Program-made: the position numbers and the translations under genes
Notes under the pieces: model-generated
Told to the model about the DNA's origin: nothing
The model's input: the letters and a program-made list of their open reading frames with translations, nothing else
The model's database searches: none
Part shown: positions 27,364-37,628 of the stretch, piece after piece
Layout of the letters: each line of letters starts with the position of its first letter
Numbering within the stretch: position 1 is the first letter of the stretch
Source: Helicobacter bilis
Lineage (GTDB): Bacteria; Campylobacterota; Campylobacteria; Campylobacterales; Helicobacteraceae
Length of the DNA stretch: 64,000 nucleotides
Reading direction: 5' to 3'
NCBI RefSeq assembly: GCF_001999985.1
Contig: NZ_CP019645.1
Coordinates: 496,001 to 560,000, forward strand

Positions 27364-28080
27364 CTAAATCCATAAACCACTATCCCCTGTATTTTTATCT
27401 TGATATGGTCTTTGCATAGGATTTGGATTCTCAAACTCAAATAAAAATGGATTTATAGAATCAAGCCCTTCAAAAAAATTATCAAAAGAATCTGTATTAT
27501 TCCCAATGAAATTATACTCTTCAAGTCGCTGTAACAACCCATCGCTATCATAGATTTTTCTACTTACAAGCCTATTATTGCGATATTTTTCCTCTTTGTG
27601 AAGTTTATTATTAATATAATACTTTTTTACCTCTTCATTATCTTTATAAAATATCGTTTCAACTAAAGAATTGGCATTATCTTTATCGTAAAAATTTGTT
27701 TGTAAAAGCTTATCATCTTGATATAAACACTCTTTTCGTTTTAACCCATTGTTGTAATAGGCTATTGTATGTGTGCGATTGCCATGATCATAAAAATCTT
27801 CATATTTCAAAACACTATCACCATACCATTTTTGTATCCCATGCTTCACCCCTGAAATCTCTTTACATGGTGTATCGCCATCTCTAGATTGACAGATTTT
27901 AAAAGTATGACTAGAATCAGAAATATAAGTTGTCTCACTTTTAATTACATTGCTATTATTTATATCATAATCAATATACACAAGAGTATTATGCGCTTCA
28001 TCTTTTTGTTTGGTTACAACCCAAACGATTGCAACAAGACACGCACCAAATGCAATGAAAAAGCCCCATTTCTTCATCAT
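27364..28080 (-). CDS. YwqK/MORN-repeat exported protein
   Basis: 238 residues: an N-terminal membrane or signal segment (WGFFIAFGACLVAIVWV), then degenerate repeats of about 20 residues of the MORN/YwqK kind (YYNNGLKRKECLYQDDKLLQ, EEKYRNNRLVSRKIYDSDGL). Databases call this family 'toxin-antitoxin YwqK antitoxin', but no toxin gene is adjacent and I would not infer a TA role. Starts MMKK after AAAGGAAAATG. Confidence 0.65.
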   Translation of the reverse strand: MMKKWGFFIAFGACLVAIVWVVTKQKDEAHNTLVYIDYDINNSNVIKSETTYISDSSHTFKICQSRDGDTPCKEISGVKHGIQKWYGDSVLKYEDFYDHGNRTHTIAYYNNGLKRKECLYQDDKLLQTNFYDKDNANSLVETIFYKDNEEVKKYYINNKLHKEEKYRNNRLVSRKIYDSDGLLQRLEEYNFIGNNTDSFDNFFEGLDSINPFLFEFENPNPMQRPYQDKNTGDSGLWI

Positions 28081-28198
28081 TTTCCTTTATCTTTCGCAAA
28101 ATAGGCAAACATTGTAGCATTAAAAATCCAACATATTGGCAATATTTTTAATAATAAACATCTAAGGATAATCGCAAATATCTAGAATCTTGTATCAA

Positions 28199-29176
28199 TT
28201 ATCCAAGTATAAACTCTGCCATATCTAAGATTCTATTTGCATAGCCGCTTTCATTATCATACCATGCCATTATTTTTAGCATATTGCCAACTTGCACACT
28301 TAAATCTTTTGCTACAATGCTACTATACGCACTCCCTAAAAAATCACTACTTACACGATATTTAGAATCAATGCTTAATATGCCTTTCATACTATCATTT
28401 GCATACGATTCTAATAAAGCATGTATCTCATCTAGTTTTGTGGCTTTATTAAGATAGAAGTTTAAATCTGCCATTGAAACATCAATCAAAGGCACACGCA
28501 CACTCTGTCCGTGAATTTTACCCTCTAGATTCGGTAAAACTCGCTTTAGACCGATAGCCGCCCCCGTTGTGGTGGGGATAATATTATTTGCGGCTGCCCT
28601 TGATCTTCTTTTATCGCTTCTGTGTGCGTTATCAAGTAGATTCTGATCGTTTGTGTAGCTATGGATTGTAGTCATTGTAGCACTTGTGATTCCATAATGT
28701 TTATCAAGTATGGCACAAATAGGGGCAATGCAATTTGTCGTGCAAGACGCATTTGAAATAATTAACTCACCATTATATTCCAAGTGATTGACACCAAGCA
28801 CGAATGTCTTTGTATTATCTTGTGGTGGGGCTGAAATGATGATTTTTTTCGCACCTTTTTGTAAATGGTGCTTGATAGATTCTGTCGTGAGAAATTTACC
28901 ACTTGATTCAATCACAATATCTACTTCACCAAAATCAATGTCTTTTGGGTTATTATGATTGCTTACATGTATTTTTTGATTATCAATACATAGTGTGTCA
29001 TTGTGATAGGAAATATTGCGACTAAGTGTGCCATGTGCGCTATCAAACTCAATGAGATAAGTCAAAATCTCCCATTGTGCAATATCATTGAGTGCTTTGA
29101 TGGTATGTCCCCTTTTAATCGCCTCACGCAAGATCGTGCGACCCATTCTCCCAAGCCCATTTATCCCTAGTGTCAT
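28199..29176 (-). CDS. gap: Glyceraldehyde-3-phosphate dehydrogenase
   Basis: 325 residues. The NAD-binding N-terminus is GINGLGRMGRTILREAI. The catalytic Cys is in NASCTTNCIAPI, the phosphate-binding part is TGAAIGLKRVLPNLEGKIHG, and WYDNESGYANR is near the C-terminus. It acts in glycolysis or gluconeogenesis. No other glycolytic genes are nearby. Helicobacters often have two gap genes; which paralogue this is cannot be told. Confidence 0.95.
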   Translation of the reverse strand: MTLGINGLGRMGRTILREAIKRGHTIKALNDIAQWEILTYLIEFDSAHGTLSRNISYHNDTLCIDNQKIHVSNHNNPKDIDFGEVDIVIESSGKFLTTESIKHHLQKGAKKIIISAPPQDNTKTFVLGVNHLEYNGELIISNASCTTNCIAPICAILDKHYGITSATMTTIHSYTNDQNLLDNAHRSDKRRSRAAANNIIPTTTGAAIGLKRVLPNLEGKIHGQSVRVPLIDVSMADLNFYLNKATKLDEIHALLESYANDSMKGILSIDSKYRVSSDFLGSAYSSIVAKDLSVQVGNMLKIMAWYDNESGYANRILDMAEFILG

Positions 29177-29413
29177 ATTCTAACCTTATGTAATCCTAGA
29201 TATATAAATTATGTGGATTATAGCTTATTTTTGTGTGTATGGGTTGTATTGGCAGAAACTCTTTGCATGTTTTCAAAGCTACATGGCTTCTATATTTAAA
29301 CAAAGAGAATAGTCAATGCAAACTACACTTTATTTTAGTGTTGTATAACCGCAATGAAGCGTAGCTAACTTGTAAAAAACTAAACACTCTTTATCAAATC
29401 TTTATAAATATTG

Positions 29414-30721
29414 CTAGTTATTTTCTGGCCATACACGCACAGATTTAATCTCATATTTATTTACAATATCAAAGAATGTTTTCATCAGTCCATGACCTCT
29501 ACTTTTGTTATAAGCGTTGATCATCTTTTGTGCTTCATCACCGAGATTCATCGCTGTGCTATCTAGCGGCGTGATAAGGATTTTCACGCTTCTTTTCTTT
29601 GCATTTGGATCTAAAAGCTGTGCATGATCTGACACTATCTTTTGCAAGCTTTTCTTTAGATGTGGTGCTAAATATGGGCTTTGCTCTACAAAAGTCATAC
29701 CACCAGCACGACCAGCTTCTAAGCTAGAATAGTATTGGGCTGTAATGCGTTTCTTCTCGTTTGCCCTTTCAATTCTCTCATCTTTTGATAGCGGGATATT
29801 CTCATTAAAGGCAAGATATTCTTTTGCAAAGGTTTCAAACGCACTTTTTGCAAGTTTATTAGCACGGACATAAACGCGTGCTTCCTGCATAGTATAGTTG
29901 TATTGGCTAAGCCACGCTACGACTGAATCGCTAAAGTTTTGCATTTCTTCTTCATATTGCTTTTGAATCTTGTCGTATTTATCTTCATAGGATTTTCTTA
30001 TTTGTTCTTTAATTTCTTGCTTACGATCGATTTCTTTCTCTATGGCGTATGTTTGAGATTGCGACCTACAGCTATTACAACCACAACCATATTCATGTTG
30101 CGTATTTCTTTGCGATACTCTTAGCATATCAATATCTGCATCAATATCATCTAGCATATCAGCAGCTTCTTGTTGCAAGGCTTCTAAATCATTTTCATAT
30201 TTTGTTTGAATGCGATCATACTCTTTGCTAAACTCATCTACCTTTGCAATATACTGCACTAAAAGCGTAGGCATAGTCTTATATCTAAATGATTTAGATT
30301 CTACAAGTGTATTTGACTCTAAATGTAAAGTCGCCACATCGGCTTTAATGACACATGTCCCATTGGCATTACTTTGTAAGTCTTTTAGTGTAGAGACACT
30401 ATTGCATGTAAAGCTTTTAGGGATAAATTGATTGAGATCTTCCCCAAAATTGGCGGCGATATTGCCTGATACCTCTCGCTTCACTTCATTATCACTTAGC
30501 CATATATCAGCACGCATATCTTTGAGTTGGAATAAGAAACTATCGACATTTTTGAAATAGCATGTCGCATGAACGCTATCTCCAGCACAATGATACGCGA
30601 CACCAGCCTTTGCTGCATCTTGCAATGCCCACTCCATAATATCTAACGCACCATTTTTTGCGAAACTCACTCCACACACAGCCATGCTTAACGCACCTGC
30701 GGTTATTAACTTTTTTAGCAT
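29414..30721 (-). CDS. Exported coiled-coil protein with a Cys cluster
   Basis: 435 residues: a signal peptide (ITAGALSMAVCGVSFA), a globular first 150 residues with four cysteines, and a long charged coiled coil of about 160-290. The coil is interrupted near residues 210-220 by YGCGCNSCRSQS, a tight CxC-x2-C cluster that could bind metal or disulfide-link subunits. It ends in a mixed alpha-beta domain with VKILITPLDST. I do not recognise the family. The gene stands alone. A DUF945-like fold is possible but unsupported. Confidence 0.6.
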   Translation of the reverse strand: MLKKLITAGALSMAVCGVSFAKNGALDIMEWALQDAAKAGVAYHCAGDSVHATCYFKNVDSFLFQLKDMRADIWLSDNEVKREVSGNIAANFGEDLNQFIPKSFTCNSVSTLKDLQSNANGTCVIKADVATLHLESNTLVESKSFRYKTMPTLLVQYIAKVDEFSKEYDRIQTKYENDLEALQQEAADMLDDIDADIDMLRVSQRNTQHEYGCGCNSCRSQSQTYAIEKEIDRKQEIKEQIRKSYEDKYDKIQKQYEEEMQNFSDSVVAWLSQYNYTMQEARVYVRANKLAKSAFETFAKEYLAFNENIPLSKDERIERANEKKRITAQYYSSLEAGRAGGMTFVEQSPYLAPHLKKSLQKIVSDHAQLLDPNAKKRSVKILITPLDSTAMNLGDEAQKMINAYNKSRGHGLMKTFFDIVNKYEIKSVRVWPENN

Positions 30722-30893
30722 ACCCTTATCCTTTCAGCATTTTTAGAATGTAAGCCATTATATTAGTGTTTTTTAGATTAAAAGTTTATTAATTTTATGT
30801 TATTTTTGCAAAAGATATTATTGCTGTTGTGATATGTTGGCTGGTTTTGTGGCGAAAACCACCATAAAATTGCAAACATGTTGTATGAGACTA

Positions 30894-33800
30894 TTATGAC
30901 TTTAAAGACTTGCCGCAGATTTTACTTAATTCTGGGTCAGTTTTAAAAACACGAGATTTAGCAATGTTTGTATTAATGTAGCTTAGAGTCTGATTACTTG
31001 TCGCTTCATCTTTAGAATCTTGCGTGTTGGAGTCTTCTGTTGTGTCTGGGTTTTCTGCCAAAATATCACTTGAAGAATCATGTGATAAAAAATCTGTTTC
31101 TATATTGTTTTCACTATCACTTATATTAACTTCATTGTTAGAATCTATACTTGCATTATTTTCATTTGATTGCTTTATATCATCTATGTCTTCAATGGTA
31201 TCTGTAAAGATACCTGCCAACTCATTTTCTATTTCTTGCTCTAAACTCTCTAAGTCATCATGCGTAGAATCCATATCATCTAATAGATCATCAGTTTGCG
31301 TTAATGAAGCCATATCATCATCTTGGGTAGAATGAAATGGGTTAGATTCTAGCGTATCTGTGGTTATATTTTCATCTGTCATAGAATCTTGTAAATTTAC
31401 ATGTTCTTGTGTGGCTTCTTTATATTCTTCTAATTCAACTGAATTTTCTTGTATAGAATCTTGCGTAAAAGTGTCTATCTGCATATTTGATTCTTCTAAA
31501 TCAAAATCGTCTCGTATATCATCTGCCCCATTTGTTTCATTAGAATCTAAGTCTAAATCATTGGTTTGCATGAGTGGGCTAACAGAATCTTCGCTAGTCA
31601 TTAAGTCTATATTTAAATCATCTTGCGATATCGTTTCTGCGTTAAGCAAAGAATCTAAAATGCCAGAATCTTGTGTTGCCTCATTTGTAGAATCTAGACT
31701 TTCTAAACCTAGCATTTCATCAAAGGCGTTTATATTTATGGGCGATTCGTGAGTATCTATTTGTTGCGTATTTTCTGTTGATACATTGTCTAGTGATATG
31801 TCTTTGGCTAATTCTAGCTCATCTTCTTGCATATTATCTGTTACATCTATATTAAGAATGCTTTCTTGTGTATCGCTTGTCTCAGTTGCATTTTTGCATT
31901 TCTCTATTGTGCTAGATTCTATATTTTCTATATCATTAAGCCCTAATTCATCATTTGTCGTATCTGTTTCTGCTGGTTCTTGTGTTAATTCATCAGTAGA
32001 ATCTTCTTGCCTATATTGTGTTGATAAATGTTGTAAATCTTCCAAAGCTTCTGGGGCGCTCTCGTGCATAGCTTGTAGGTCAAGCAAAAGCTGCTGGGCT
32101 AACTCTTCGCTTGAATCCATGCTATTTTTAGAATCTATATTCTCTTGCTCTATATCATCTTGGAGATTCTGTGTATCATCATTTGGGGCTATATTAGAAT
32201 CTTCATTCAACAAAGATTCTAATGATATATCTGTATCTTGTGATATATTTGCATTTGTGGGCATTTCTAAGGAATCTGTGTCATCAGTCTCTATTAAACC
32301 TTGCAAATTTGCTTCTGTATCTTGTGATAAAATCTCTGCTTCATTGCTTATTTCACTAGATTCTAAAGATTCTGTGTTGTCGCTTGTTTCTTGTGAAAAT
32401 TCACTTATGGGATTTATAGAATCTTCTTTAGATATTATTTCTTGTTCTGTGTCTATTTGACTTATTATATCAAGTTGCAAATCGCTCTCATCTTGTAAGT
32501 CATCATTATCTTGTGTGTCGCTATCTTGCAAGTCATTCCCTTGTAAAAAACGCAATGCTTGCATATGTGCTTCTTGTGTGTCCTTGCTAGATGGCGTGAT
32601 TTCTAAAAGATCAGTTTCTATATTAGAATCTGTGGTTAAAAAATGCAGCGGCTCTTTATGTGAAGATTCCATATCGCTTTCATTTAAGTTTAGAGAATCT
32701 GTATCTATTAAATCTGCTACATTTTCTATCTCGCTAGATTCTATAGAATCTTGAGAATCTTGCAAATTGTCCTCTATGCTTTCTGTTTGAAGATTATTAT
32801 TTTCTTGTTCCGTCTCACTTTGTTTTAAAATATCTTGTATTGTTTCTGTGTCGTTTATCTCTGTATTATCTATTGTGTTAGTGAGATTAGATTCTAGATT
32901 TTCATCATTTTCTAAAAATTCTTTGCTCTCACTCTCTAAATCTATACTAGATATTTCCTTTTCGCTTTGCTCAAGGTTAATATGACAATTTGTAGATTCT
33001 AGATTTTCTATGGCTTCTGTAGTGGCAGATTCTGTTGAATCTGTGGAATCCAATGTCTTATCATTTTGCGTGTTAAGCGAAGTATGACAAGCCGCTTTAG
33101 ATTCTAGATTCTCACTATCTGCCCTAGATTCCACGCCCTGATTAGAAAGCATAGAATCTAGCTTTTCTAAGCTCTGCTCACTTATAGAATCCAAAGTCAT
33201 TGATGATAAATCCTGCGTGTCTAGCTTGTGTAAAGATTTATCGTCTTTCATTTGTATTGTAGAATCCACTTGCGCGCTTGTTAAATGCTGTGTGTCTTGT
33301 GCTTTTGTGTCATCATTTTCTGTATTGGTAGAATCGAAAAAGCTCATATCCTCGTGGCTTATATCTTGTAAGGCAAGTTTTAGCTCATTTTGCCTTTGCT
33401 TTGATTCTTCTTCATCTTTTTCTTCTTGGACCACTACTTCTTTTGGTTTATTTTTCTGTTTTAATAGTTTTTCTACACTTTGCAATTCAGATTCTAAAAA
33501 GTCTCTCCACGCATTCGTGCATAAAGCCTTTGCCGTGATAAAAATATCCTTATCGCCCCTACCACTCACATTTACTACTATAATCTTATTTTTCTCTTTC
33601 TTTGCGATCTCAAGCACACCAGCTAACGCATGACTTGATTCTAATGCAGGCAAAATCCCTTCATGCCTAGCAAAAAACTGCAATGCCTCCAAGGCAGAAT
33701 CATCACTAGCAGCCATAAACTCTACTCTTCCAATATGCTTTAAGTGTGCGAGTTGAGGTCCAACCCCAGCATAATCTAACCCCGCACTAATAGAATGCGT

Positions 33801-34739
33801 ATTTGAAATCTGCCCATGTTTATCTTGCAAAAAATAGGAACGATAGCCATGTGCTATACCGATACTTGCCCCACTATTTTCAGCAAGTCGCATGGCATGT
33901 TTATTTGCTTTAAAGTCATCTCCCCCAGCTTCTACCCCTACAAGCTTTACTTCCATATCTTCTAAAAATGCACTAAATGCCCCCATAGAGTTACTACCAC
34001 CACCAACACATGCGACAACATAATCTGGCAGAAATGTGTTTAAATACTTACCTAAAGCTTTTTTTATTTGCTTTTTTATCTCTTTGCCAATGATAGATTG
34101 AGAATCTCTCACAATATCGGGGTAAGGATATGGACCAAGCGCACTGCCTAATACATAAAAATATTCATGTGGGACTTTACTCCACTGACGCAGGGCTTCA
34201 TTTACCGCGTCTTTTAGCGTCTTTGTCCCACTCTCTACTGCCACCACTTCTGCACCAAACTGCTCCATTATAAATACATTTGGTCGCTGTCTTTGTATAT
34301 CTGTCGCACCCATGAAAATCGTGCAAGGCATTTTTAAAAAGGCACATACACTAGCCACCGCTACACCATGTTGCCCTGCACCCGTTTCTGCGATAATATG
34401 TGTTTTTTTCATTCGCTTTGCAAGTAGAACTTGGGCTAGGGCGTTATTTATCTTATGTGCGCCTGTATTTGCCAAACCCTCAAACTTGAGATAGATTTCA
34501 TTCCCAAGTATTTCGGAAGCGTTTTTTGCATAGATAAGGGGTGTTGGTCTGCCAACAAATGTTTTTAGAAGTCGTTTTAACTCTTTTTGAAAGCCTTTTG
34601 TTTGGAATATTTGTTTATATGCTTTTTGTAAATCATTTAGTGCCGGATACAATATCTCGGGGATAAAGCACCCGCCAAACCTAAAATCGCCCTCTCCAAA
34701 ATACCCTTTTTCACTCTTTAAAAATATCCTATTATCCAT
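30894..34739 (-). CDS. trpB: Tryptophan synthase beta chain with ~880-residue acidic tail
   Basis: Residues 1-400 are a complete PLP-dependent TrpB: GRPTPLIYAKNAS, GAHKINNALAQ with the PLP lysine, ETGAGQHGVA, the phosphate-binding VGGGSNSMG, and SGRGDKDIF near the end. It condenses indole with serine. After a basic hinge (LKQKNKPKEVVVQEEK) come about 880 residues of Asp/Glu/Ser/Asn/Gln/Thr-rich low complexity without cysteine-rich or folded blocks, then a slightly basic end (RVFKTDPELSKICGKSLKS). Normal TrpB stops near 400. No trpA or other trp gene is adjacent. The tail is heavy in LDS/LES/EDS units written with AGATTCT. The frame is open for 3.8 kb, which argues against misassembly. Confidence 0.88.
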   Translation of the reverse strand: MDNRIFLKSEKGYFGEGDFRFGGCFIPEILYPALNDLQKAYKQIFQTKGFQKELKRLLKTFVGRPTPLIYAKNASEILGNEIYLKFEGLANTGAHKINNALAQVLLAKRMKKTHIIAETGAGQHGVAVASVCAFLKMPCTIFMGATDIQRQRPNVFIMEQFGAEVVAVESGTKTLKDAVNEALRQWSKVPHEYFYVLGSALGPYPYPDIVRDSQSIIGKEIKKQIKKALGKYLNTFLPDYVVACVGGGSNSMGAFSAFLEDMEVKLVGVEAGGDDFKANKHAMRLAENSGASIGIAHGYRSYFLQDKHGQISNTHSISAGLDYAGVGPQLAHLKHIGRVEFMAASDDSALEALQFFARHEGILPALESSHALAGVLEIAKKEKNKIIVVNVSGRGDKDIFITAKALCTNAWRDFLESELQSVEKLLKQKNKPKEVVVQEEKDEEESKQRQNELKLALQDISHEDMSFFDSTNTENDDTKAQDTQHLTSAQVDSTIQMKDDKSLHKLDTQDLSSMTLDSISEQSLEKLDSMLSNQGVESRADSENLESKAACHTSLNTQNDKTLDSTDSTESATTEAIENLESTNCHINLEQSEKEISSIDLESESKEFLENDENLESNLTNTIDNTEINDTETIQDILKQSETEQENNNLQTESIEDNLQDSQDSIESSEIENVADLIDTDSLNLNESDMESSHKEPLHFLTTDSNIETDLLEITPSSKDTQEAHMQALRFLQGNDLQDSDTQDNDDLQDESDLQLDIISQIDTEQEIISKEDSINPISEFSQETSDNTESLESSEISNEAEILSQDTEANLQGLIETDDTDSLEMPTNANISQDTDISLESLLNEDSNIAPNDDTQNLQDDIEQENIDSKNSMDSSEELAQQLLLDLQAMHESAPEALEDLQHLSTQYRQEDSTDELTQEPAETDTTNDELGLNDIENIESSTIEKCKNATETSDTQESILNIDVTDNMQEDELELAKDISLDNVSTENTQQIDTHESPININAFDEMLGLESLDSTNEATQDSGILDSLLNAETISQDDLNIDLMTSEDSVSPLMQTNDLDLDSNETNGADDIRDDFDLEESNMQIDTFTQDSIQENSVELEEYKEATQEHVNLQDSMTDENITTDTLESNPFHSTQDDDMASLTQTDDLLDDMDSTHDDLESLEQEIENELAGIFTDTIEDIDDIKQSNENNASIDSNNEVNISDSENNIETDFLSHDSSSDILAENPDTTEDSNTQDSKDEATSNQTLSYINTNIAKSRVFKTDPELSKICGKSLKS

Positions 34740-35417
34740 GCTTCCTCTTTCAATATGGCAAAATACAAAACAAATACCGCCTATTTTATCATTTTTCTGT
34801 GATTTTTTGACTTTGAATGATAACCCCGAGATTCTAACGGGCTTGTGTTTTTATATCTTACATATAGTTATGTGTGTTTGTTTTATGTGGTTTTAGATTC
34901 TTTTATTGTGTAGTTTTATTTCTTTATTAGCACATAAAACACACTTTAAATAAGTTAAAAATTTGTATAACCTTTTTTAGATTAAAACAAAAGATTTGTG
35001 GAATTATAAGAAAATGAACTTAGAAATAAAGTCTTTTTATTGCAAAATTAGAGCATGCGAACACATTAATAAGGTTATAAAAAACTCTTATATAAGATTT
35101 TATGTGTTATAATGTATTTTTGTATTTGTGGTTAAGTGTTTTTTTGTAGATGTCCAGATAGACATAAAAACCTTTAAATAACTCTTACTTGTGCCAATAT
35201 TCTCCAGATTTACACTCAACATGTTTTTGTGAATTGTTAGGTAAAATCCAAACATACCAAGCAATCTGCAAAAAACCATTGCAATCACAGATACCAATCC
35301 ATGAAAACCAAAGATATCATCAGCTAATATTTAGTAATATAGCTTAGAATCTACAATAGATTATCGCTAGATTCTATATCTTAATGCAACACTTATCAAA
35401 CATGAAATAATATACAG
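34740..35417. other. 678-bp gap; holds a ~210-bp dispersed repeat
   Basis: Between the trpB start and the ABC transporter 3' end. The main content is the repeat at 34900-35108 shared with 59.75 kb. Short open frames here have no ribosome site or recognisable product. The part next to trpB presumably holds its promoter. Confidence 0.5.
34900..35108 (+). repeat. Dispersed repeat A, copy 1 (~210 bp)
   Basis: Aligns in the same orientation to 59746-59969 along its whole length, at roughly 80 percent by eye. Shared blocks include TTTTATTGTGTAGTTTTAT, CTTTATTAGCACATAAAAC, AAAAATTTGTATAACC and GGAATTATAAG. Copy 2 has an extra 13-base TTGTATAACC unit. Copy 2 lies just outside the integrase gene, so this may be an att-like or replication-related site or the scar of a lost element. 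Confidence 0.75.
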
Positions 35418-36191
35418 CTACTTTAAATTCTCATTTCTTAAGTTATGCTTTATTAGAAGTTTATCATATTCGCCACTTTCTTTAAGCTCTTTTATTGCTT
35501 CATTGATTTTAGCGAGTAATTCTGCATGTTTGCCTTTATCAAATGCGATGGATAGTCCCTCGCTGCCATCTTTTTCATGATAGAATCCAATGAGTTCTTC
35601 ATTTTCTTTAAGATAGCCTTGTGCGGTTACATAATCGGCTAATGCCACATCGACTTTGCCCGATTTAAGATTTAGTATCGCACCTAAAATGCTTTCACTC
35701 ATTACCACTTTAATGTTGTATTCATCTTTCATTTTCTGTGCAGCTTGTTCTTGCACCGTGCCAAGAAATACGCCGACTTTCTTACCCTTAATAGAATCTT
35801 TATCGACTATATCAGCACTATCCTTTCGCTTTATATACAAAGTTTCACCCTCATAGTAAGGAATGCTAAAATCTACTTGCTTCATACGCTCTTGTGTCGC
35901 ACTCATACTTGAGATAATCATATCGATTTTACATGCCTTTAATGCAGGTATAAGACCATCAAAGCTCATGTGATTTAGCGTATAGTTAAAGCCTACTTTC
36001 TTACTGACTGCATCAAGTATATCTATGTCAAAGCCTATTATTTTTGCGTCCTGTTTGTATTCAAATGGCGGATACTCTGCATTTAAGCCAACTCTTAACT
36101 CCTTATCATTTCCACCACATGCCTCTTCCTTGCTACATGCGACAAAAAATAACGCAAAACTAACACATAATAACGACAAAATTTTCTTCAT
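35418..36191 (-). CDS. Amino-acid ABC transporter, substrate-binding lipoprotein
   Basis: 257 residues with a lipoprotein signal (LCVSFALFFVACSKEE, lipobox FVAC). It has the family-3 solute-binding signatures RVGLNAEYPPFEYKQDAKII and GFDIDILDAVSKKVG. It captures polar amino acids in the periplasm for the permease and ATPase encoded upstream in the same operon. The exact substrate (for example Gln, Cys or Arg) cannot be decided. Last gene of the three-gene operon, 11 bases after the ATPase. Confidence 0.9.
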   Translation of the reverse strand: MKKILSLLCVSFALFFVACSKEEACGGNDKELRVGLNAEYPPFEYKQDAKIIGFDIDILDAVSKKVGFNYTLNHMSFDGLIPALKACKIDMIISSMSATQERMKQVDFSIPYYEGETLYIKRKDSADIVDKDSIKGKKVGVFLGTVQEQAAQKMKDEYNIKVVMSESILGAILNLKSGKVDVALADYVTAQGYLKENEELIGFYHEKDGSEGLSIAFDKGKHAELLAKINEAIKELKESGEYDKLLIKHNLRNENLK

Positions 36192-36202
36192 AAATTTCCT
36201 TT

Positions 36203-36931
36203 CTAGTGATTTAAAACCTTGTTTAAAAACTCTTTTAAACGCTCATTTTCTGGTGTATTGAAAACTTTATTTGGGTTGTCATCAACGACAATTTGCCCCT
36301 TTTCCATAAATAAGATTCTATTTGCAACATTCTTTGCAAAGCCCATCTCGTGCGTAACAACAACCATTGTCATGCCCTCTTTTGCAAGCTCTTGCATTAA
36401 CGCTAGGACTTCGCCAACCATCTCTGGATCAAGGGCTGAAGTCGGCTCATCAAATAAAATAACGCTAGGATTCATACATAAGCTTCTAGCAATAGCAATG
36501 CGTTGTTTCTGCCCGCCTGAAAGCTTTGAGGGCTTCACACTCTCTTTATCTAAAAGTCCTACTCGCTGCAACAAGTTTCTAGCCTTTTGCATTGCCTCAT
36601 CTTTTGTCATAATCCCTGTTTGGATAGGGGCTAATGTGAGATTCTCTATCACATTTTTATTATGAAAAAGATTAAAATGCTGAAAGACCATGCTAACTTT
36701 TTGACGCACTTTATTAATATCTGTTTTAGAATCCATAATGTCTATGCCATCGACTATGATTTGCCCACTTGTTGGCATCTCAAGTAGATTGAGACAACGC
36801 AAAAAAGTGCTTTTACCACCACCACTAGGACCAATGATAGCGACTACCTCGCCCTCTTTAATCTGTGTTGTGATTCCATGCAGGATTGTATGTTCGCCAT
36901 AGCTTTTTACGAGATTATGCACCTTAATCAT
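36203..36931 (-). CDS. glnQ: Amino-acid ABC transporter, ATP-binding protein (GlnQ-like)
   Basis: 242 residues: Walker [13 protein letters not shown], signature [13 protein letters not shown], Walker [19 protein letters not shown], and the switch His in VVVTHEMGF. It is of the GlnQ/HisP polar-amino-acid type and drives uptake with the neighbouring permease and binding protein. It overlaps the permease stop by 8 bases. Confidence 0.93.
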   Translation of the reverse strand: MIKVHNLVKSYGEHTILHGITTQIKEGEVVAIIGPSGGGKSTFLRCLNLLEMPTSGQIIVDGIDIMDSKTDINKVRQKVSMVFQHFNLFHNKNVIENLTLAPIQTGIMTKDEAMQKARNLLQRVGLLDKESVKPSKLSGGQKQRIAIARSLCMNPSVILFDEPTSALDPEMVGEVLALMQELAKEGMTMVVVTHEMGFAKNVANRILFMEKGQIVVDDNPNKVFNTPENERLKEFLNKVLNH

Positions 36932-37628
36932 GTTTATGCAACTCCCTTTCTAAAAGCTTTGTAAGCCATGAAAAGATTTTCACACACATATAGTAAAACA
37001 CCCCAGCAAATATATATGGCGTTGGATTATACAAAACCGCTTGCAATGCCTTTGCCTGCATTGTCAAGTCATTGACACTAATCAGCCCCACGACAGAAGT
37101 TTCTTTAAACACAACGATAAATTCATTCGCAAGGCTAGGCAAGATATTCTTAATCGCTTGTGGCATGATAATATGTCTCATTGTCGCAGAATGTGTTAGT
37201 CCCATAGCCCTACCAGCATCCATTTGCCCTTTATCTACACTTTGTATCCCAGCCCTTACAATCTCTGCGATATATGCCGATGAGTTTAATCCAATAGCAA
37301 CAAGGGCAGCTAAAAAGTTATCATTCAATGTCGCAAATACGATATAGGCAAACACTAAAAGCTGTATAAGCAAAGGTGTCCCACGCAAAATATCAATATA
37401 TTCATCAATAAGAAAGTTTAAAATGCGAATTTGCAGCATTCGCAAAAATGCAAGTAAAACTCCAACCACAATACCTATAAAAACCCCACCGGTAGTAAGT
37501 ATAAGCGTGATTCCAATGCTTTTAAAAGTCGCATTTAAATCCGCACTACTCAATCCATAAGGAAAGGTAAAGTAGAATCCAAGTCCTACGATTAAACAAA
37601 AAACAAAAAAGCGAAAGAAATTTTCCAA
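36924..37628 (-). CDS. Amino-acid ABC transporter, permease (GlnP-like)
   Basis: 234 residues with about five membrane helices. The HisM/GlnP features are [19 protein letters not shown] and the cytoplasmic EAA-like loop [20 protein letters not shown] that contacts the ATPase. It is the first gene of the operon permease, ATPase, binding protein. It probably works as a homodimer, since no second permease is present. Confidence 0.92.
   Translation of the reverse strand: MENFFRFFVFCLIVGLGFYFTFPYGLSSADLNATFKSIGITLILTTGGVFIGIVVGVLLAFLRMLQIRILNFLIDEYIDILRGTPLLIQLLVFAYIVFATLNDNFLAALVAIGLNSSAYIAEIVRAGIQSVDKGQMDAGRAMGLTHSATMRHIIMPQAIKNILPSLANEFIVVFKETSVVGLISVNDLTMQAKALQAVLYNPTPYIFAGVFYYMCVKIFSWLTKLLERELHKHD

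Noticed and set aside
27364..28080. YwqK-like gene as half of a toxin-antitoxin pair
   Set aside because: No toxin gene is adjacent and the protein is exported; the family name alone does not support the role.
31024..33633. Several long open frames opposite the trpB tail
   Set aside because: They are Ser-rich mirror images of the acidic low-complexity coding strand and have no ribosome sites or recognisable domains.
35100..35297. 65-codon minus-strand frame upstream of trpB
   Set aside because: It lies partly in repeat A, starts at a weak codon and has no recognisable product.
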